Below are positions 19,624 to 31,700 of a stretch of 64,000 bases of DNA, one piece after another (position 1 is the stretch's first letter; every line of letters starts with the position of its first letter). The translations under genes and the position numbers were made by a program. The stretch lies in assembly GCF_029945805.1 (NCBI RefSeq), contig NZ_JAQSDH010000049.1, positions 1-64,000 on the forward strand, read 5' to 3'. This stretch comes from Flavobacterium sp. Its GTDB lineage: Bacteria; Bacteroidota; Bacteroidia; Flavobacteriales; Flavobacteriaceae. The notes under the pieces are model-generated. The model saw only the letters and a list, made by a program, of their open reading frames with translations. It ran no database searches and was not told the DNA's origin.

Positions 19624-21474
19624 ATGTGTGGAATTGTTGGCTATATCGGATTTAGAGAAGCGTATCCAATTGTAATTAAAGGGTTAAAGAGACTAGAATA
19701 TAGAGGATATGACAGTGCCGGAATCATGTTGTGTGATGGCGATAAAGTCATGATCTCAAAGACTAAAGGAAAGGTTTCTGATCTTGAAGAAAAGTCTAAA
19801 GATATAGCTTCATCTACAGCAACTATCGGAATGGGACACACTCGTTGGGCAACTCACGGCGTTCCTAATGATATCAATTCGCATCCACATGTTTCTAATT
19901 CAGGAAATATTGTAATCATACACAATGGAATCATAGAAAATTATGAGCCGTTGAAAAAAGAATTATTAAAAAGAGGCTACACTTTTACCTCTGATACGGA
20001 TACGGAAGTTTTAGTAAACCTAATTGAAGATGTAAAAAAGAAAGAGAATATAAAACTTGGAAAAGCAGTACAAATTGCCTTAAATCAAGTGGTTGGCGCT
20101 TATGCTATTTGTGTTTTTGATAAAGAAAATCCAGACGAAATTATAGTTGCCCGATTAGGAAGTCCGATCGCGATTGGTGTAGGTGAAGATGAGTTTTTCA
20201 TTGCTTCCGATGCATCTCCTTTTATTGAATATACTTCAAATGCTATTTATTTGGAAGACGAAGAAATGGCGATTGTACGACTTCACAAACCATTGAAAAT
20301 CAGAAAAATTAAAGACGACTCATTAGTTGATCCTTACATTCAGGAACTTCAAATGAACCTGGAGCAAATCGAAAAAGGGGGTTACGACCATTTCATGCTG
20401 AAAGAAATCTATGAGCAGCCTAATGTAATCAAGGATACCTATAGAGGAAGACTTTTGGCAAATCAAGGAATTATCCGAATGGCCGGTATTGAAGATAATC
20501 TTGAAAAATTTCTTCAAGCAGAAAGAATAATCATTGTTGCCTGCGGAACTTCTTGGCATGCTGGCTTAGTAGCCGAGTATGTAATAGAAGAGTTTGCAAG
20601 AATATCTGTTGAAGTAGAATATGCTTCTGAATTCAGATACCGAAATCCAATAATTAACAAAAATGACGTGGTTATTGCAATATCGCAATCAGGAGAAACT
20701 GCTGATACTTTGGCCGCTATTAAATTGGCGAAAGAGAAAGGCGCATTTGTCTTCGGTGTTTGTAACGTTGTAGGTTCCTCCATTTCGAGAGAAACTAACG
20801 CCGGAGCTTATACACATGCCGGTCCAGAAATCGGAGTAGCGTCCACCAAAGCATTTACTACTCAAATTACAGTATTAACGATGATTGCTTTGCGTTTGGC
20901 TCAAGCCAAAGGAACCTTATCCAATTCAGACTTACACAGATACTTGCAAGAATTAGAAGTTATTCCAGAAAAAGTTGCAGAAGCATTAGCCTCAACCAAT
21001 GAAATGGCTAAAGAAATAGCAGCCAAATTTAAAGACGCGACCAATTGTCTATACCTGGGAAGGGGTTATAATTTTCCGGTAGCATTGGAAGGTGCATTGA
21101 AACTAAAAGAGATTTCATACATACATGCCGAAGGTTACCCTGCGGCTGAAATGAAACACGGTCCCATTGCGTTAATTGATGAGCATATGCCCGTAATTGT
21201 TATCGCGCCAAAACAAGGACATTATGACAAAGTAGTGAGTAACATTCAGGAAATTAAATCAAGAAGCGGAAAAATTATTGCAATTGTTACTAAAGGAGAT
21301 ACCCAAGTAAAAGGTTTAGCCGATCATATAATTGAAATTCCAGAAACATCAGATGCTTTATCGCCATTGATTACTACAATTCCGTTGCAATTGTTGTCCT
21401 ATCACATTGCAGTTATGCGTGAGTGCAACGTTGACCAACCTCGAAACTTAGCAAAATCGGTTACGGTAGAATAA
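19624..21474 (+). CDS. glmS: Glutamine--fructose-6-phosphate aminotransferase (isomerising)
   Basis: Makes glucosamine 6-phosphate from fructose 6-phosphate and glutamine, the entry step to peptidoglycan and LPS amino sugars. The 616 residues have the glutaminase domain with nucleophile Cys2 (MCGIVGYIG), HTRWATHGVPNDINSHPH, and two SIS sugar isomerase domains (IIVACGTSWHAGLVAEY near 300, ISQSGETADTLAAI near 350, YLGRGYNFPVALEGALKLKE near 480). It ends DQPRNLAKSVTVE as is normal. Third gene of a probable three-gene transcript, followed by a terminator. No glmS ribozyme is expected in this group and I see none. Confidence 0.98.
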   Translation: MCGIVGYIGFREAYPIVIKGLKRLEYRGYDSAGIMLCDGDKVMISKTKGKVSDLEEKSKDIASSTATIGMGHTRWATHGVPNDINSHPHVSNSGNIVIIHNGIIENYEPLKKELLKRGYTFTSDTDTEVLVNLIEDVKKKENIKLGKAVQIALNQVVGAYAICVFDKENPDEIIVARLGSPIAIGVGEDEFFIASDASPFIEYTSNAIYLEDEEMAIVRLHKPLKIRKIKDDSLVDPYIQELQMNLEQIEKGGYDHFMLKEIYEQPNVIKDTYRGRLLANQGIIRMAGIEDNLEKFLQAERIIIVACGTSWHAGLVAEYVIEEFARISVEVEYASEFRYRNPIINKNDVVIAISQSGETADTLAAIKLAKEKGAFVFGVCNVVGSSISRETNAGAYTHAGPEIGVASTKAFTTQITVLTMIALRLAQAKGTLSNSDLHRYLQELEVIPEKVAEALASTNEMAKEIAAKFKDATNCLYLGRGYNFPVALEGALKLKEISYIHAEGYPAAEMKHGPIALIDEHMPVIVIAPKQGHYDKVVSNIQEIKSRSGKIIAIVTKGDTQVKGLADHIIEIPETSDALSPLITTIPLQLLSYHIAVMRECNVDQPRNLAKSVTVE

Positions 21475-21495
21475 TTTTTTCGAAATATACAGTTT

Positions 21496-21524
21496 AAAAG
21501 CAGGGATATTTCCTGCTTTTTTTT
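21496..21524 (+). terminator. Terminator after glmS
   Basis: AAAAGCAGG (21496-21504) pairs with CCTGCTTTT (21512-21520) around a 7-base loop and is followed by a run of eight T. Confidence 0.85.
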
Positions 21525-21754
21525 GTCGTGATTTTTATGATTAATTTAATAAAACTTTCATTTCGTATGTACGCATAGTATTTTTAACATCAATATTGCC
21601 AAATAGTTAATGAAAACTTAAAAAACTGTCGAATATCATATTATCATTATAAAAACATAAAACTAAATTATTAATAAAAATACCCCCTATTATTTGATAA
21701 TGTAAAAGAAATATTTGTATTTTGGCTTCATATAACCAACAAAATTAAAACCAA

Positions 21755-24592
21755 ATGAAGATTTATTTACTTATCGTTTCATTGTTTTTTTGCGGCATCA
21801 CGTTCTCGCAAACTTCAATATCGGGTTCGGTAAAAGACAGTAAAAACCAACCAGTTCCAGGAGCCAATGTAAAAGTTTCTGGTGACAGTGCCGGAACCAT
21901 TACTGATAGTGATGGAAATTTTACTTTGTCAACGACAAAAAAACCTCCGTTTAATCTTGAAATTTCAAGTATTGGCTACGGAACACAAAAAGCCAGCATA
22001 ATTTCTAACAACCAAAAGCTAAGTATTTCTCTAACTGACGAAGAAACGCAACTAGACGAAATTGTAGTTTCTGCTTCTAGAGCTCCAGAGAGAATTAGGG
22101 AATCCCCAGTTACAATCGAAAGATTTACCTTGAAAGACGTTAAAAAAGCTGCCGCTCCATCCTTTTACGATGGATTGGAAAACCTAAAAGAAGTTCAAAT
22201 GAACACGAGTAGTTTGTCTTTCAAATCTATTAATACTCGTGGATTTGCAACTGTTGCAAATACTAGATTCTTACAATTAGTCGACGGAATGGACAATTCT
22301 TCGCCGTTATTAAATTTTGTTTTAGGAAATCTTATTGGAATTTCTGAAATTGATGTACAAAGTGTAGAGCTTTTACCCGGTGCATCTTCAGCACTTTATG
22401 GAGCGAATGCATTTAATGGAATATTGTTCATGAACAGTCAAGATCCTTGGACACGTCAAGGCGTAACTGCTTATGCAAAATATGGGCAAACAAATCAAAA
22501 AGCAGCTGGAACAAACGATTTTTATGATTATGGTGTAAGAGTAGCTCATGCGTTCGATAAACATTTTGCAGCAAAAGCTAATTTTACCTTTATGAAAGGT
22601 ACCGATTGGTTTGCAACTAATTATGATGATATTGAAGTAAAAGGTAGAACTAGAGCAGACCATGGATACAATGGTATTAATGTTTATGGTGATGAAGTGG
22701 TCTTGAATCTTAAAAGTCGACAACCTTTTGGTAGTAGTGCCTATAATATTTTACCAAATGAAGACATAACAAGAACAGGTTACAACGAAACGGATCTAAC
22801 AGAAAGCAAAGTTAGAAATGCTAAAGTAGACTTCTCGTTGCACTTTAAGCCTTGGGCAAATGACATCGAAATAATTTGGCAATCTAAATTTGGTTTTGGA
22901 AACTCAGTCTATCAAGGAGCAAGCAGATATAATTTGAATGGCTTTTTTATGCAGCAGCATAAAATTGAATTAAAAGGTAAAAACTTCTTCTTAAGAGGGT
23001 ATACAACGACTGAAGATGGCGGAAAATCGTATGACATGACCTTCACAGCTATCAACATTAACAGATTATGGAAGTCGGATAAACAATGGTTTACTGACTA
23101 CGGTGGTGCTTTTGCTAATGCTACGTTAGGATTTGTTCCTGGTGTTGGTACGAACCCAGCAGCTGCACATGCCTATGCAAGAAGCAGAGCGGATTTTGGA
23201 AGATTAGTTCCTGGCACTCAAGCCTTCAAAGACGCATTTAATCAAGTAATTGCTGATCCAAGTATATTAACAGGCTCTAAATTAGTGGATAATTCAAGAA
23301 TTTATCATTCAGACGCGAATTACAACTTTAAAGATTTATTTAAACCTGCCGAAATACAAGTGGGTGGGTCGTACAGACTTTATGAATTGAACTCTAGCGG
23401 TCGAATTTATACGGATGCTAACAGCACTATTAATTATAATGAATATGGCGTGTATTCTCAGATTCAGAAAAAATTTATGGATGACCGATTAAAATTAACA
23501 GGATCTGTAAGGTACGATAAAGCTAAAAATTTCGACGGGAATTTCTCTCCAAGAATTTCTTTTGTTTTCGCTGTAGATAAAGAAAAAAATCACAACTTTA
23601 GAGGTTCATTCCAAACAGGATTTAGAAATCCTACTACACAAGACCAGTATATCGGATTTGATATTGGAAATAGAGTGCTAATTGGTTCTGCTCCAGACAA
23701 CTTAACGCGATTTGTTGAAACAAGAACAGACGGTGTGAATGATGTTACAATTTCATCTGCTGGGCAAGCTATATTAGGTTCTAACTCGGTAACACTCTCA
23801 GGAAATGAGGCTTATTACAATTCATTTACAAAAGATTCTTATTTAGCTTTTGATGCCGCCTACAGATCTGGACCACCATCAGGTCTAGCAAATGCAGCTA
23901 CATTGTTAGTTAAAGCTGATGTGAATTTAGTTAAACCAGAACAAGTTAAAGCCTTTGATTTAGGATACAGAACGAATATTAAAGGATTTTCATTAGACAT
24001 TAACGGATATTACAATATTTATAATGATTTCATTGGAAACTTAAATGTTTTCACACCATATTACGGAACAGCAGCGACAAATCCTGATATTGCTACTAAC
24101 ACTTCTGCATTAGCACTTGCAAGTAGAGATTCAAGAGAGTACCAGCTTTATACGAATACCAATCTGGAAGTTAAATCATATGGTTTTGGTGCAGGACTTG
24201 TTAAAAAAATCTACAAAAATTTTGAATTGAGTGGAAACTACAACTATTCAGCTTTTGATTTTGATCAAGCTAAAGACCCAAATTTTGAAGCAAGTTTTAA
24301 CACGCCTAAACATAGAGTGAAAGGTACTTTGAGCAATGATAAATTAATTGGCGATTTAGGCGTTTCCGTTAGTGCACGTTGGAATTCGGAATATTTATGG
24401 GAATCTACTTTTGCAGATGGAGTAATTACTGAAGCAACTGTTATTGATGTTCAGGCTAACTACAACATAAAATCTTTGAAATCTATTCTTAAAGTTGGAG
24501 CAACAAATATTGGAGGTAAAGAATACGGACAAGTAATCGGAGCTGGACTTATTGGTCAGCAGTACTTTATGTCTTTAACCATTACTCCATAA
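21755..24592 (+). CDS. TonB-dependent outer-membrane receptor with an N-terminal carboxypeptidase-regulatory-like domain
   Basis: Energy-coupled outer-membrane transporter; substrate unknown. The 945 residues have a signal peptide (MKIYLLIVSLFFCGITFSQ), a beta-sandwich domain (about 20-95, ISGSVKDSKNQPVPGANVKVSG), a linker with LDEIVVSASR (TonB-box type), the plug domain (about 105-225, with VELLPGASSALYGANAFNGILFM) and a long barrel ending YFMSLTITP. It lacks the SusC signature and no SusD follows. Instead an SGNH-hydrolase lipoprotein gene comes 30 bp later, so the two probably work as a pair at the outer membrane. The 280-bp upstream gap holds the glmS terminator and AT-rich sequence with a loosely matching TATTTTGG. 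Confidence 0.93.
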   Translation: MKIYLLIVSLFFCGITFSQTSISGSVKDSKNQPVPGANVKVSGDSAGTITDSDGNFTLSTTKKPPFNLEISSIGYGTQKASIISNNQKLSISLTDEETQLDEIVVSASRAPERIRESPVTIERFTLKDVKKAAAPSFYDGLENLKEVQMNTSSLSFKSINTRGFATVANTRFLQLVDGMDNSSPLLNFVLGNLIGISEIDVQSVELLPGASSALYGANAFNGILFMNSQDPWTRQGVTAYAKYGQTNQKAAGTNDFYDYGVRVAHAFDKHFAAKANFTFMKGTDWFATNYDDIEVKGRTRADHGYNGINVYGDEVVLNLKSRQPFGSSAYNILPNEDITRTGYNETDLTESKVRNAKVDFSLHFKPWANDIEIIWQSKFGFGNSVYQGASRYNLNGFFMQQHKIELKGKNFFLRGYTTTEDGGKSYDMTFTAININRLWKSDKQWFTDYGGAFANATLGFVPGVGTNPAAAHAYARSRADFGRLVPGTQAFKDAFNQVIADPSILTGSKLVDNSRIYHSDANYNFKDLFKPAEIQVGGSYRLYELNSSGRIYTDANSTINYNEYGVYSQIQKKFMDDRLKLTGSVRYDKAKNFDGNFSPRISFVFAVDKEKNHNFRGSFQTGFRNPTTQDQYIGFDIGNRVLIGSAPDNLTRFVETRTDGVNDVTISSAGQAILGSNSVTLSGNEAYYNSFTKDSYLAFDAAYRSGPPSGLANAATLLVKADVNLVKPEQVKAFDLGYRTNIKGFSLDINGYYNIYNDFIGNLNVFTPYYGTAATNPDIATNTSALALASRDSREYQLYTNTNLEVKSYGFGAGLVKKIYKNFELSGNYNYSAFDFDQAKDPNFEASFNTPKHRVKGTLSNDKLIGDLGVSVSARWNSEYLWESTFADGVITEATVIDVQANYNIKSLKSILKVGATNIGGKEYGQVIGAGLIGQQYFMSLTITP

Positions 24593-24622
24593 AAAATCAA
24601 TATTAAATAAATTAAAAATATT

Positions 24623-26182
24623 ATGATAAAAAATATCAAATTGTTACTATTGGTTTCGCTGACCTTTGTAGCTTGTAGCAGTGATGATGAAGCAGTTATA
24701 GATCAAAATTCATCAGATGGTTTACCTTTAACCGCAGGTACAGCAAATTTTTCCAAATACGTTTCTTTGGGAAACTCATTAACTGCTGGGTATTCCGATA
24801 GCGCACTTTTTATAAAAGGACAAGAAGGCTCTTATCCAAATATATTATCACAACAATTTGCGTTAGTTGGTGGAGGAGAATTTAAAATTCCTTTTATGAA
24901 TGATAATATTGGTGGCTTTCTATTAGGAGGAGCACCACTTCCGGGATTCGGACCAAGATTGTATTTCAACGGCAGTGGTCCTGCACAGGTTCCAGGAACC
25001 ATAACAACTGAATTAACGAATATTTTAACTGGTCCCTTTAATAATATGGGAGTTCCAGGAGCAAAAAGTTTTCATTTATTAGCACCTGGATATGGGAATA
25101 TTGCTAACCTTTCTTTAGGACAAGCTAACCCTTATTTTATTCGTTTTGCTTCTAGTCCGGGTACATCTATTATAGCAGATGCAGTAGCTCAAAGTCCAAC
25201 TTTCTTTTCGCTATGGATTGGAAATAATGACGTTTTAGGTTATGCAACTTCGGGAGGAACAGGTGTTAATCAAACTGGGAATTTAAATCCTGCAACTTAT
25301 GGATCAAACGATATTACCGATCCTAATGTTTTTGCAAGCGTTTATTCAGGATTAGTAACTCAATTAACAGCTAATGGAGCTAAAGGAGTAGTAGCTAACA
25401 TTCCTTATGTTACTTCAGTTCCATTTTTCACTACTGTGCCTACCAACCCAATTCCAGGGTTACCACCAGCAAGTGCAGGTCAATTAAACCAACTATTCGG
25501 CGGTATTAACGGAGCATTAGCCGGAGCGGGTTTACCACCACGTTTCGTAACATTAGTATCTGATGATGGAAATTCAGCTACGGTTGAATCAAATCCACTT
25601 TTAATTGTTGATGAATCATTACCTAATATTTCTGTACAAATAGCTAATGCATTGACTCCGCTTTTAGGCGCTACAACAGCAGGATATTTAGGTAGTATTT
25701 ACGGTCAAGCCAGACACGCAAGTAATAACATAAGTTCAAGAGACTATATTTTATTAACTGCTAGAGGTGTCATTGCTACAACGCAAGCTGGAGCACCATC
25801 ACCATTCAACACTGTCGGAGTATCGTATCCAATGCAAGACAATACAACATTAACAGCAAGCGAAACTTTAGAAGTAAAAACAGCTACTGATGCTTATAAC
25901 GCAACAATTCTTGCCTTAGCAACAAGTAATGACTTAGCCTTTGTAGATGCAAATGCCGCTTTAACTCAAGTAGCGAATGGCGGAATTTCAGGAAATGGCT
26001 ATACGCTTATTTCAACTTATGTAACTGGTGGAGCATTTTCTCTTGATGGAGTTCATCCAAGTCCAAGAGGCTATGCCTTGATTGCCAACAAATTTATAGA
26101 AGCTATAAATTTAAAATACGGTTCTAATTTTAAAGGAGTAAGTTTTGCAAATTACAGCATATTGTATCCTGCAGTTTTATAA
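24623..26182 (+). CDS. SGNH/GDSL-type hydrolase lipoprotein
   Basis: Predicted surface or periplasmic ester hydrolase anchored by lipid. The signal sequence ends TFVAC with the lipid Cys at 18, followed by SSDDE. The SGNH blocks are visible: block I YVSLGNSLTAG with nucleophile Ser52 (GNSL in place of GDSL), block III WIGNNDVLG (198-206) with the oxyanion Asn, and block V SLDGVHPSPRGYALIANKF with Asp475 and His478. At 519 residues it is longer than simple GDSL enzymes, mainly through Gly/Ala/Pro-rich loops between the blocks. It is likely co-transcribed with the TonB receptor, which suggests that a lipid or acylated glycan is cleaved and imported. Confidence 0.9.
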   Translation: MIKNIKLLLLVSLTFVACSSDDEAVIDQNSSDGLPLTAGTANFSKYVSLGNSLTAGYSDSALFIKGQEGSYPNILSQQFALVGGGEFKIPFMNDNIGGFLLGGAPLPGFGPRLYFNGSGPAQVPGTITTELTNILTGPFNNMGVPGAKSFHLLAPGYGNIANLSLGQANPYFIRFASSPGTSIIADAVAQSPTFFSLWIGNNDVLGYATSGGTGVNQTGNLNPATYGSNDITDPNVFASVYSGLVTQLTANGAKGVVANIPYVTSVPFFTTVPTNPIPGLPPASAGQLNQLFGGINGALAGAGLPPRFVTLVSDDGNSATVESNPLLIVDESLPNISVQIANALTPLLGATTAGYLGSIYGQARHASNNISSRDYILLTARGVIATTQAGAPSPFNTVGVSYPMQDNTTLTASETLEVKTATDAYNATILALATSNDLAFVDANAALTQVANGGISGNGYTLISTYVTGGAFSLDGVHPSPRGYALIANKFIEAINLKYGSNFKGVSFANYSILYPAVL

Positions 26183-26201
26183 AAACCAATAGCTTAAATT
26201 T

Positions 26202-26231
26202 AAAAAACCACTCTTTATCGAGTGGTTTTTT
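26202..26231 (+). terminator. Terminator after the receptor-hydrolase pair
   Basis: AAAAAACCACT (26202-26212) pairs perfectly with AGTGGTTTTTT (26221-26231) around an 8-base loop. Confidence 0.88.
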
Positions 26232-26303
26232 GTTTTACAAGGGTGTTAAAAATTTTTTTAGTGCTAATCATGTAAAAAATAAGCAAAAAAATTTATTTAA
26301 GCA

Positions 26304-26333
26304 TTGATTTTTCAAATAGAAAAATTACCTTTG
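26304..26333 (+). promoter_or_regulatory. atpD promoter
   Basis: TTG (26304-26306) and a perfect TACCTTTG (26326-26333) are 19 bases apart, which matches the Bacteroidetes housekeeping promoter. Transcription would start near 26340, leaving a leader of about 55 bases. Confidence 0.75.
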
Positions 26334-26391
26334 CACTCTGAAAAAAGAAGTGTTTTAGTCAAACCTAAATAGCTATTTAATAAATACATAA

Positions 26392-27906
<1,515 letters not shown>

Positions 27907-27982
27907 TCAATTAACAATGGATAATTAACAATTGACGATTTTACATTATCAATTATCAATTATCAATTATCAATTATAAAAA
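27907..27982. repeat. Short tandem and palindromic spacer between atpD and atpC
   Basis: Contains AATTAACAATGGATAATTAACAATTG-type words and then four tandem ATTATCA-like units ending just before the atpC start. It is self-complementary in part. A similar ATAATTAACAATTAATAATTG word occurs at 53226-53250. It separates two genes that are otherwise normally adjacent. Confidence 0.6.
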
Positions 27983-28264
27983 ATGATTTTAGAAATAGTA
28001 TCACCAGAAGCTACATTATTCAAAGGCGAAGTTACTTCGGTTTCTTTACCTGGTGTTGACGGTTCGTTCCAAATATTGAACAACCACGCGCCTATAGTTT
28101 CTATTTTAAAACACGGTGTAATCAAAATTGAAGCACCAAGTTTTACAATGTTAAAAGATGTGGAACATAAATTTACTAAGGTAAATGAACAAACCTTCCT
28201 ATTGGAAATCAATTCAGGAACTATTGAAATGAAAGACAATAAAGTAAACGTTTTAGTCGATTAA
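27983..28264 (+). CDS. atpC: ATP synthase F1, epsilon subunit (short form)
   Basis: Central-stalk subunit linking c-ring rotation to the catalytic head. The 93 residues match only the N-terminal beta-sandwich (LEIVSPEATLFKGEVTSVSLPGVDGSFQILNNHAPIVSIL). The C-terminal helical hairpin that many bacterial epsilon subunits use to inhibit ATP hydrolysis is absent; short forms are usual in bacteroidetes. The gene is separated from atpD by a 76-bp repeat spacer and is followed by a terminator. Confidence 0.95.
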   Translation: MILEIVSPEATLFKGEVTSVSLPGVDGSFQILNNHAPIVSILKHGVIKIEAPSFTMLKDVEHKFTKVNEQTFLLEINSGTIEMKDNKVNVLVD

Positions 28265-28287
28265 AACCACTTTAAAATAAAGCAAGG

Positions 28288-28319
28288 AAGCCCGACAAAT
28301 TACTGTTGGGCTTTTTTTA
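28288..28319 (+). terminator. Terminator after atpC
   Basis: AAGCCCGAC pairs with GTTGGGCTT (one G-U pair) and is followed by a T-run. Confidence 0.85.
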
Positions 28320-28334
28320 TTCTGGTAGATTAAG

Positions 28335-28502
28335 CTATTTTTTTCGAAGCGATTTCAGCACAAGCGAACCCAATGCATAAGCTTCTAAAGCGAGACCTGC
28401 TATCAAAACATAAGTTGAAAAATAAGAATGGTATATTTTTAACAATGCGCCAATAATCACTACTACCATCCCAATTATTAATAAGGTTAATTCTTTTTTC
28501 AT
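28335..28502 (-). CDS. Small two-segment membrane protein, GldL-like N-terminal character
   Basis: A 55-residue protein; the start MKKELTLLIIGM at 28502 is preferred over an upstream ATG at 28538 because it opens directly into the hydrophobic helix. Two transmembrane segments are visible (LLIIGMVVVIIGALLKI and YVLIAGLALEAYALGSLVL) and the end is basic (KSLRKK). The pattern VxIIGALxKI...LIAGLxLEA recalls the membrane part of the gliding-motor protein GldL, but without its long cytoplasmic tail. That link is a resemblance only. It converges with atpC. Confidence 0.6.
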   Translation of the reverse strand: MKKELTLLIIGMVVVIIGALLKIYHSYFSTYVLIAGLALEAYALGSLVLKSLRKK

Positions 28503-28591
28503 CTTTACTGATTTTCGTTTACAAATACTAAAATACAATTTCTAAACACAAAAGCACATAAGCAAGCAACACATTATTTTTTTATTTTGAA

Positions 28592-28695
28592 GCTAATCCA
28601 GCTTTCCACTATATCTTTTTAGTTTGTCATACTGAGCAAACTAAAAAGGATGCCGTTGCACACGAACGAAGTGACTGCCGAAGGAATCTGGGCTA
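28592..28695. repeat. Interspersed hairpin repeat, copy 2
   Basis: Shares shoulders with 2682-2821: AGCTAATCCAGCTTTCCACT on the left and AAAAGGATGCCGTTGCA plus GGAATCTGGGCTA on the right. The core stem is different: CTTTTTAGTTTG (28615-28626) pairs perfectly with CAAACTAAAAAG (28637-28648). Its loop TCATACTGAG looks like part of the GTCAnnCTGAG family seen at 38 kb. It fills the 286-bp gap, which has no gene. Confidence 0.75.
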
Positions 28696-28788
28696 TAACA
28701 CATCAGACATAAATACCTTTTTTTCAAAATATCCTATAAAAAAAGCCAAATGAATTTCATTTGGCTTCTTACTATCTTATACGTAATC

Positions 28789-31700
28789 TTATTTGTCAAT
28801 CACAATTTTCTTAGTAACCGATTGATTTCCGTTTTTCACTTTCAATAAATAAATCGCCGACTGAATCGCATCTAAATTTATAGTCTCGTTAAACAACGAC
28901 TGATTTGCATAGCGTTTTGAATAGACTACTCTTCCTCGCAAATCAAAAACCTCAACATCAACTGGACTAGAATCATCTGCATTAAAATGGATTGTAAAAG
29001 TTCCATTATTCGGATTTGGATACAGTACAAAATTGTTTAAAGCATTCTCATTCACGGCAAGCGCTGTGGTAACAGTACAAATGCTTAAACCCCAACTGTT
29101 TAATACACCACCATCCTGATTAAACATATCTCTAATTCGCAAGGTCCATGTTCCCGTAGAACTTTGACCAACCAAACCGCTTAAAGCCTGCACTGGAATA
29201 ACAACTCCTGAGATACCGGGATCTACTCCACAAACAACAGCAGTTCCATTATCATCAAAAGTGGCGCTAACATTTTGGATGTCATCACTCGTACACGGAT
29301 TCGTAAACAAATTAATTTGAGTTCCAGCCGGACTTATCAAAATCGCTCGCAAATCATTTATCCACGTATGTGTTATATCCATAGTAACAGTAATGCTATT
29401 AATCGTTCCACCTGACGGTATGTTTAAAGTTGAATTTACCGTTGGTGTTCCCGTAGCCGAAATCGTTAACGGAATATTACTCGAATTAAAATCGGCACAA
29501 CTCAATTGTCCTGTCGTAAATTTAAAAGGTGCACTAAAGGTTCCTGAACATGAAACGTTCTTTGGCAAAACGCGCCAAAAATAATTATTCGCTTGATTCA
29601 GTCCGCTAAAAGTAAAACTTGTTGCTGTTGTGGTGACCGTATTTAAAACAATTGCAAAGGAGGCATCATTCGCCAATTGCACATCATAAAAAGAGGCATT
29701 CGTATTCGCTGCCCAAGTAACCGTGGCTGTTGTAGCAATTCCGGTAGCAAGATTTGCAGGTGATGTCAATGACATAGTTGGGAAATTTGAATTGAACAAC
29801 TCTAAATAATAATTTATTACTTTAGAAGTTGCCCCAGATGAAGCGGTAACCGCCAAAGTATAGAATCCAGGCAATGCGCTTGTAGTATTAGAAACTGTCA
29901 TGGTAATCGCTCCATTTGCAGTCATACTCGAAGGTGAAAACGTGACTGTACTTCCCGTTGGATTTCCAGTAGCACTAAAAGATGTAGTTCCCGAAAAACC
30001 AGTAAGTGCCGTATAATTAATAGTATAAATAGCTGAAGATCCTGTACAAATCGGTTTGTTTTGCTCACCAGCAACGCCATTAAATGCGGCAAGAAAAGTA
30101 GCCGTTGGCGCTGTAATTGAAAAATTAGTATTAGAAACATCATAAAAAATATTCTCATATCCTTTTACCATAATTCTATTTTGTGTACCAACATTATTCG
30201 GAACCGCAATTATTTCGGAACCATCATTCGGAACTTTACTCGCCAACAATATTGGGAAAGAAGTTCCGCCATCTGTAGACAGATAAATATCAACATAAGG
30301 GGTATTTACGCCATTCGCTGTGGTTCCAGCAACATTCCAAGTAACGTTTTGTGTCGAACCAGCACCCCATGAAATCACTGTATTTGGAACTGTAATTACG
30401 AATGGTCCAGCCACTGCATTAACGGTAACTTTCATTAAATCAGAAGCAGTTTGTCCGCCTCCTGCTCTATTATCTCTAACAGTAAGCGAAAAATTTAAAT
30501 CTCTAGCAACCGATGGGCAAACTTCCCAAGTATTCGAAGTACTTCCAGCTAAAACTGTTCCTAAATTTGGCATATAACGTGTTGGAGAAGTAGTTCCCGG
30601 AAGCGTTCTAAACATAGGGCCAGCCGCTCTAGTCGCTACAGGAGCTGAAGCCGAATTCGGGTTTTGAGGATCATTTTGTTCCCAATTGTAGGTAATAGCA
30701 TCGCCATCAGGATCTGAAGCAGTTCCAGTCAAGATAAATGCAGTTGATTTTGGAATAACATAATCATTTCCAGCATTGGCAACCGGTGGATTATTTATGA
30801 AATCGGTCATTATTGGACACGAAGAACTGACTCCAGTTTTAACATTGGCAGAAATATCCCTGATGTTTACATAGCCAAAATAATCATCGCTACTCGACTG
30901 AACATCAGCTGGACAAATACCTGCATAGCCCATAATGCTAGAACCAGAACCGGTTTCCACTTCTGTCAAACCACTACCTGAACGGCAACCCGAACTACTT
31001 TGAACGTGAAAACCACCAAATTGATGTCCCATTTCGTGCGCCACGTAATCAATATCAAAAGGATCACCCGTTGGATTATCTCTACCTGTCATTCCGGTTC
31101 CTTTATGATTTCCCGATGCTGGATCCGTATTTGAACCACATACACAACCTATACATCCTGCATTTCCTCCACCATCAATGTTGAAATTGTGTCCAATATC
31201 ATAACTATCAAAACCTACAGTTCCGTCAATCGTAATTCCAGTTTGGGTATTATACTCACCACTCCAAGGGTCAGAATTTACGTTTCCGTAATAAATAAGT
31301 TGATCATTGTTAGCAATAAAAATTAATGTTATTGCTAAATCTTTTTCATAAACGCCATTTACACGTGTAATCGTTGCCAGCATCTGCGCCTGAATGTTCG
31401 CTCTTTTTTGAGCATCACTTCCTGCTCCCGCAAAAATATTTCCATATTCCGCAACACAAGACTGAGCCAATCTATAGGTTCTCAGTTTTTTATCATCCGT
31501 ACTCAAAGTAGCATTTGAATTTTTACTATTTGCACCATTTAAAGAAGGTAAATTAACTCCTTGATCCGTTAAACAAGCAAAATCATTTCCGTTTTTGGTC
31601 AACGAACTTTTGCTGTAAACTATGTAATTGTTTCTGTCTTCTGTATAGGCATCGATAAAAACCGTGCTTTTTTCGCCCGACAAAGTCATACTATTCAGTC

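Noticed and set aside
27907..27982. Insertion sequence between atpD and atpC
   Set aside because: Only short AT-rich words without transposase, terminal repeats or target duplication.
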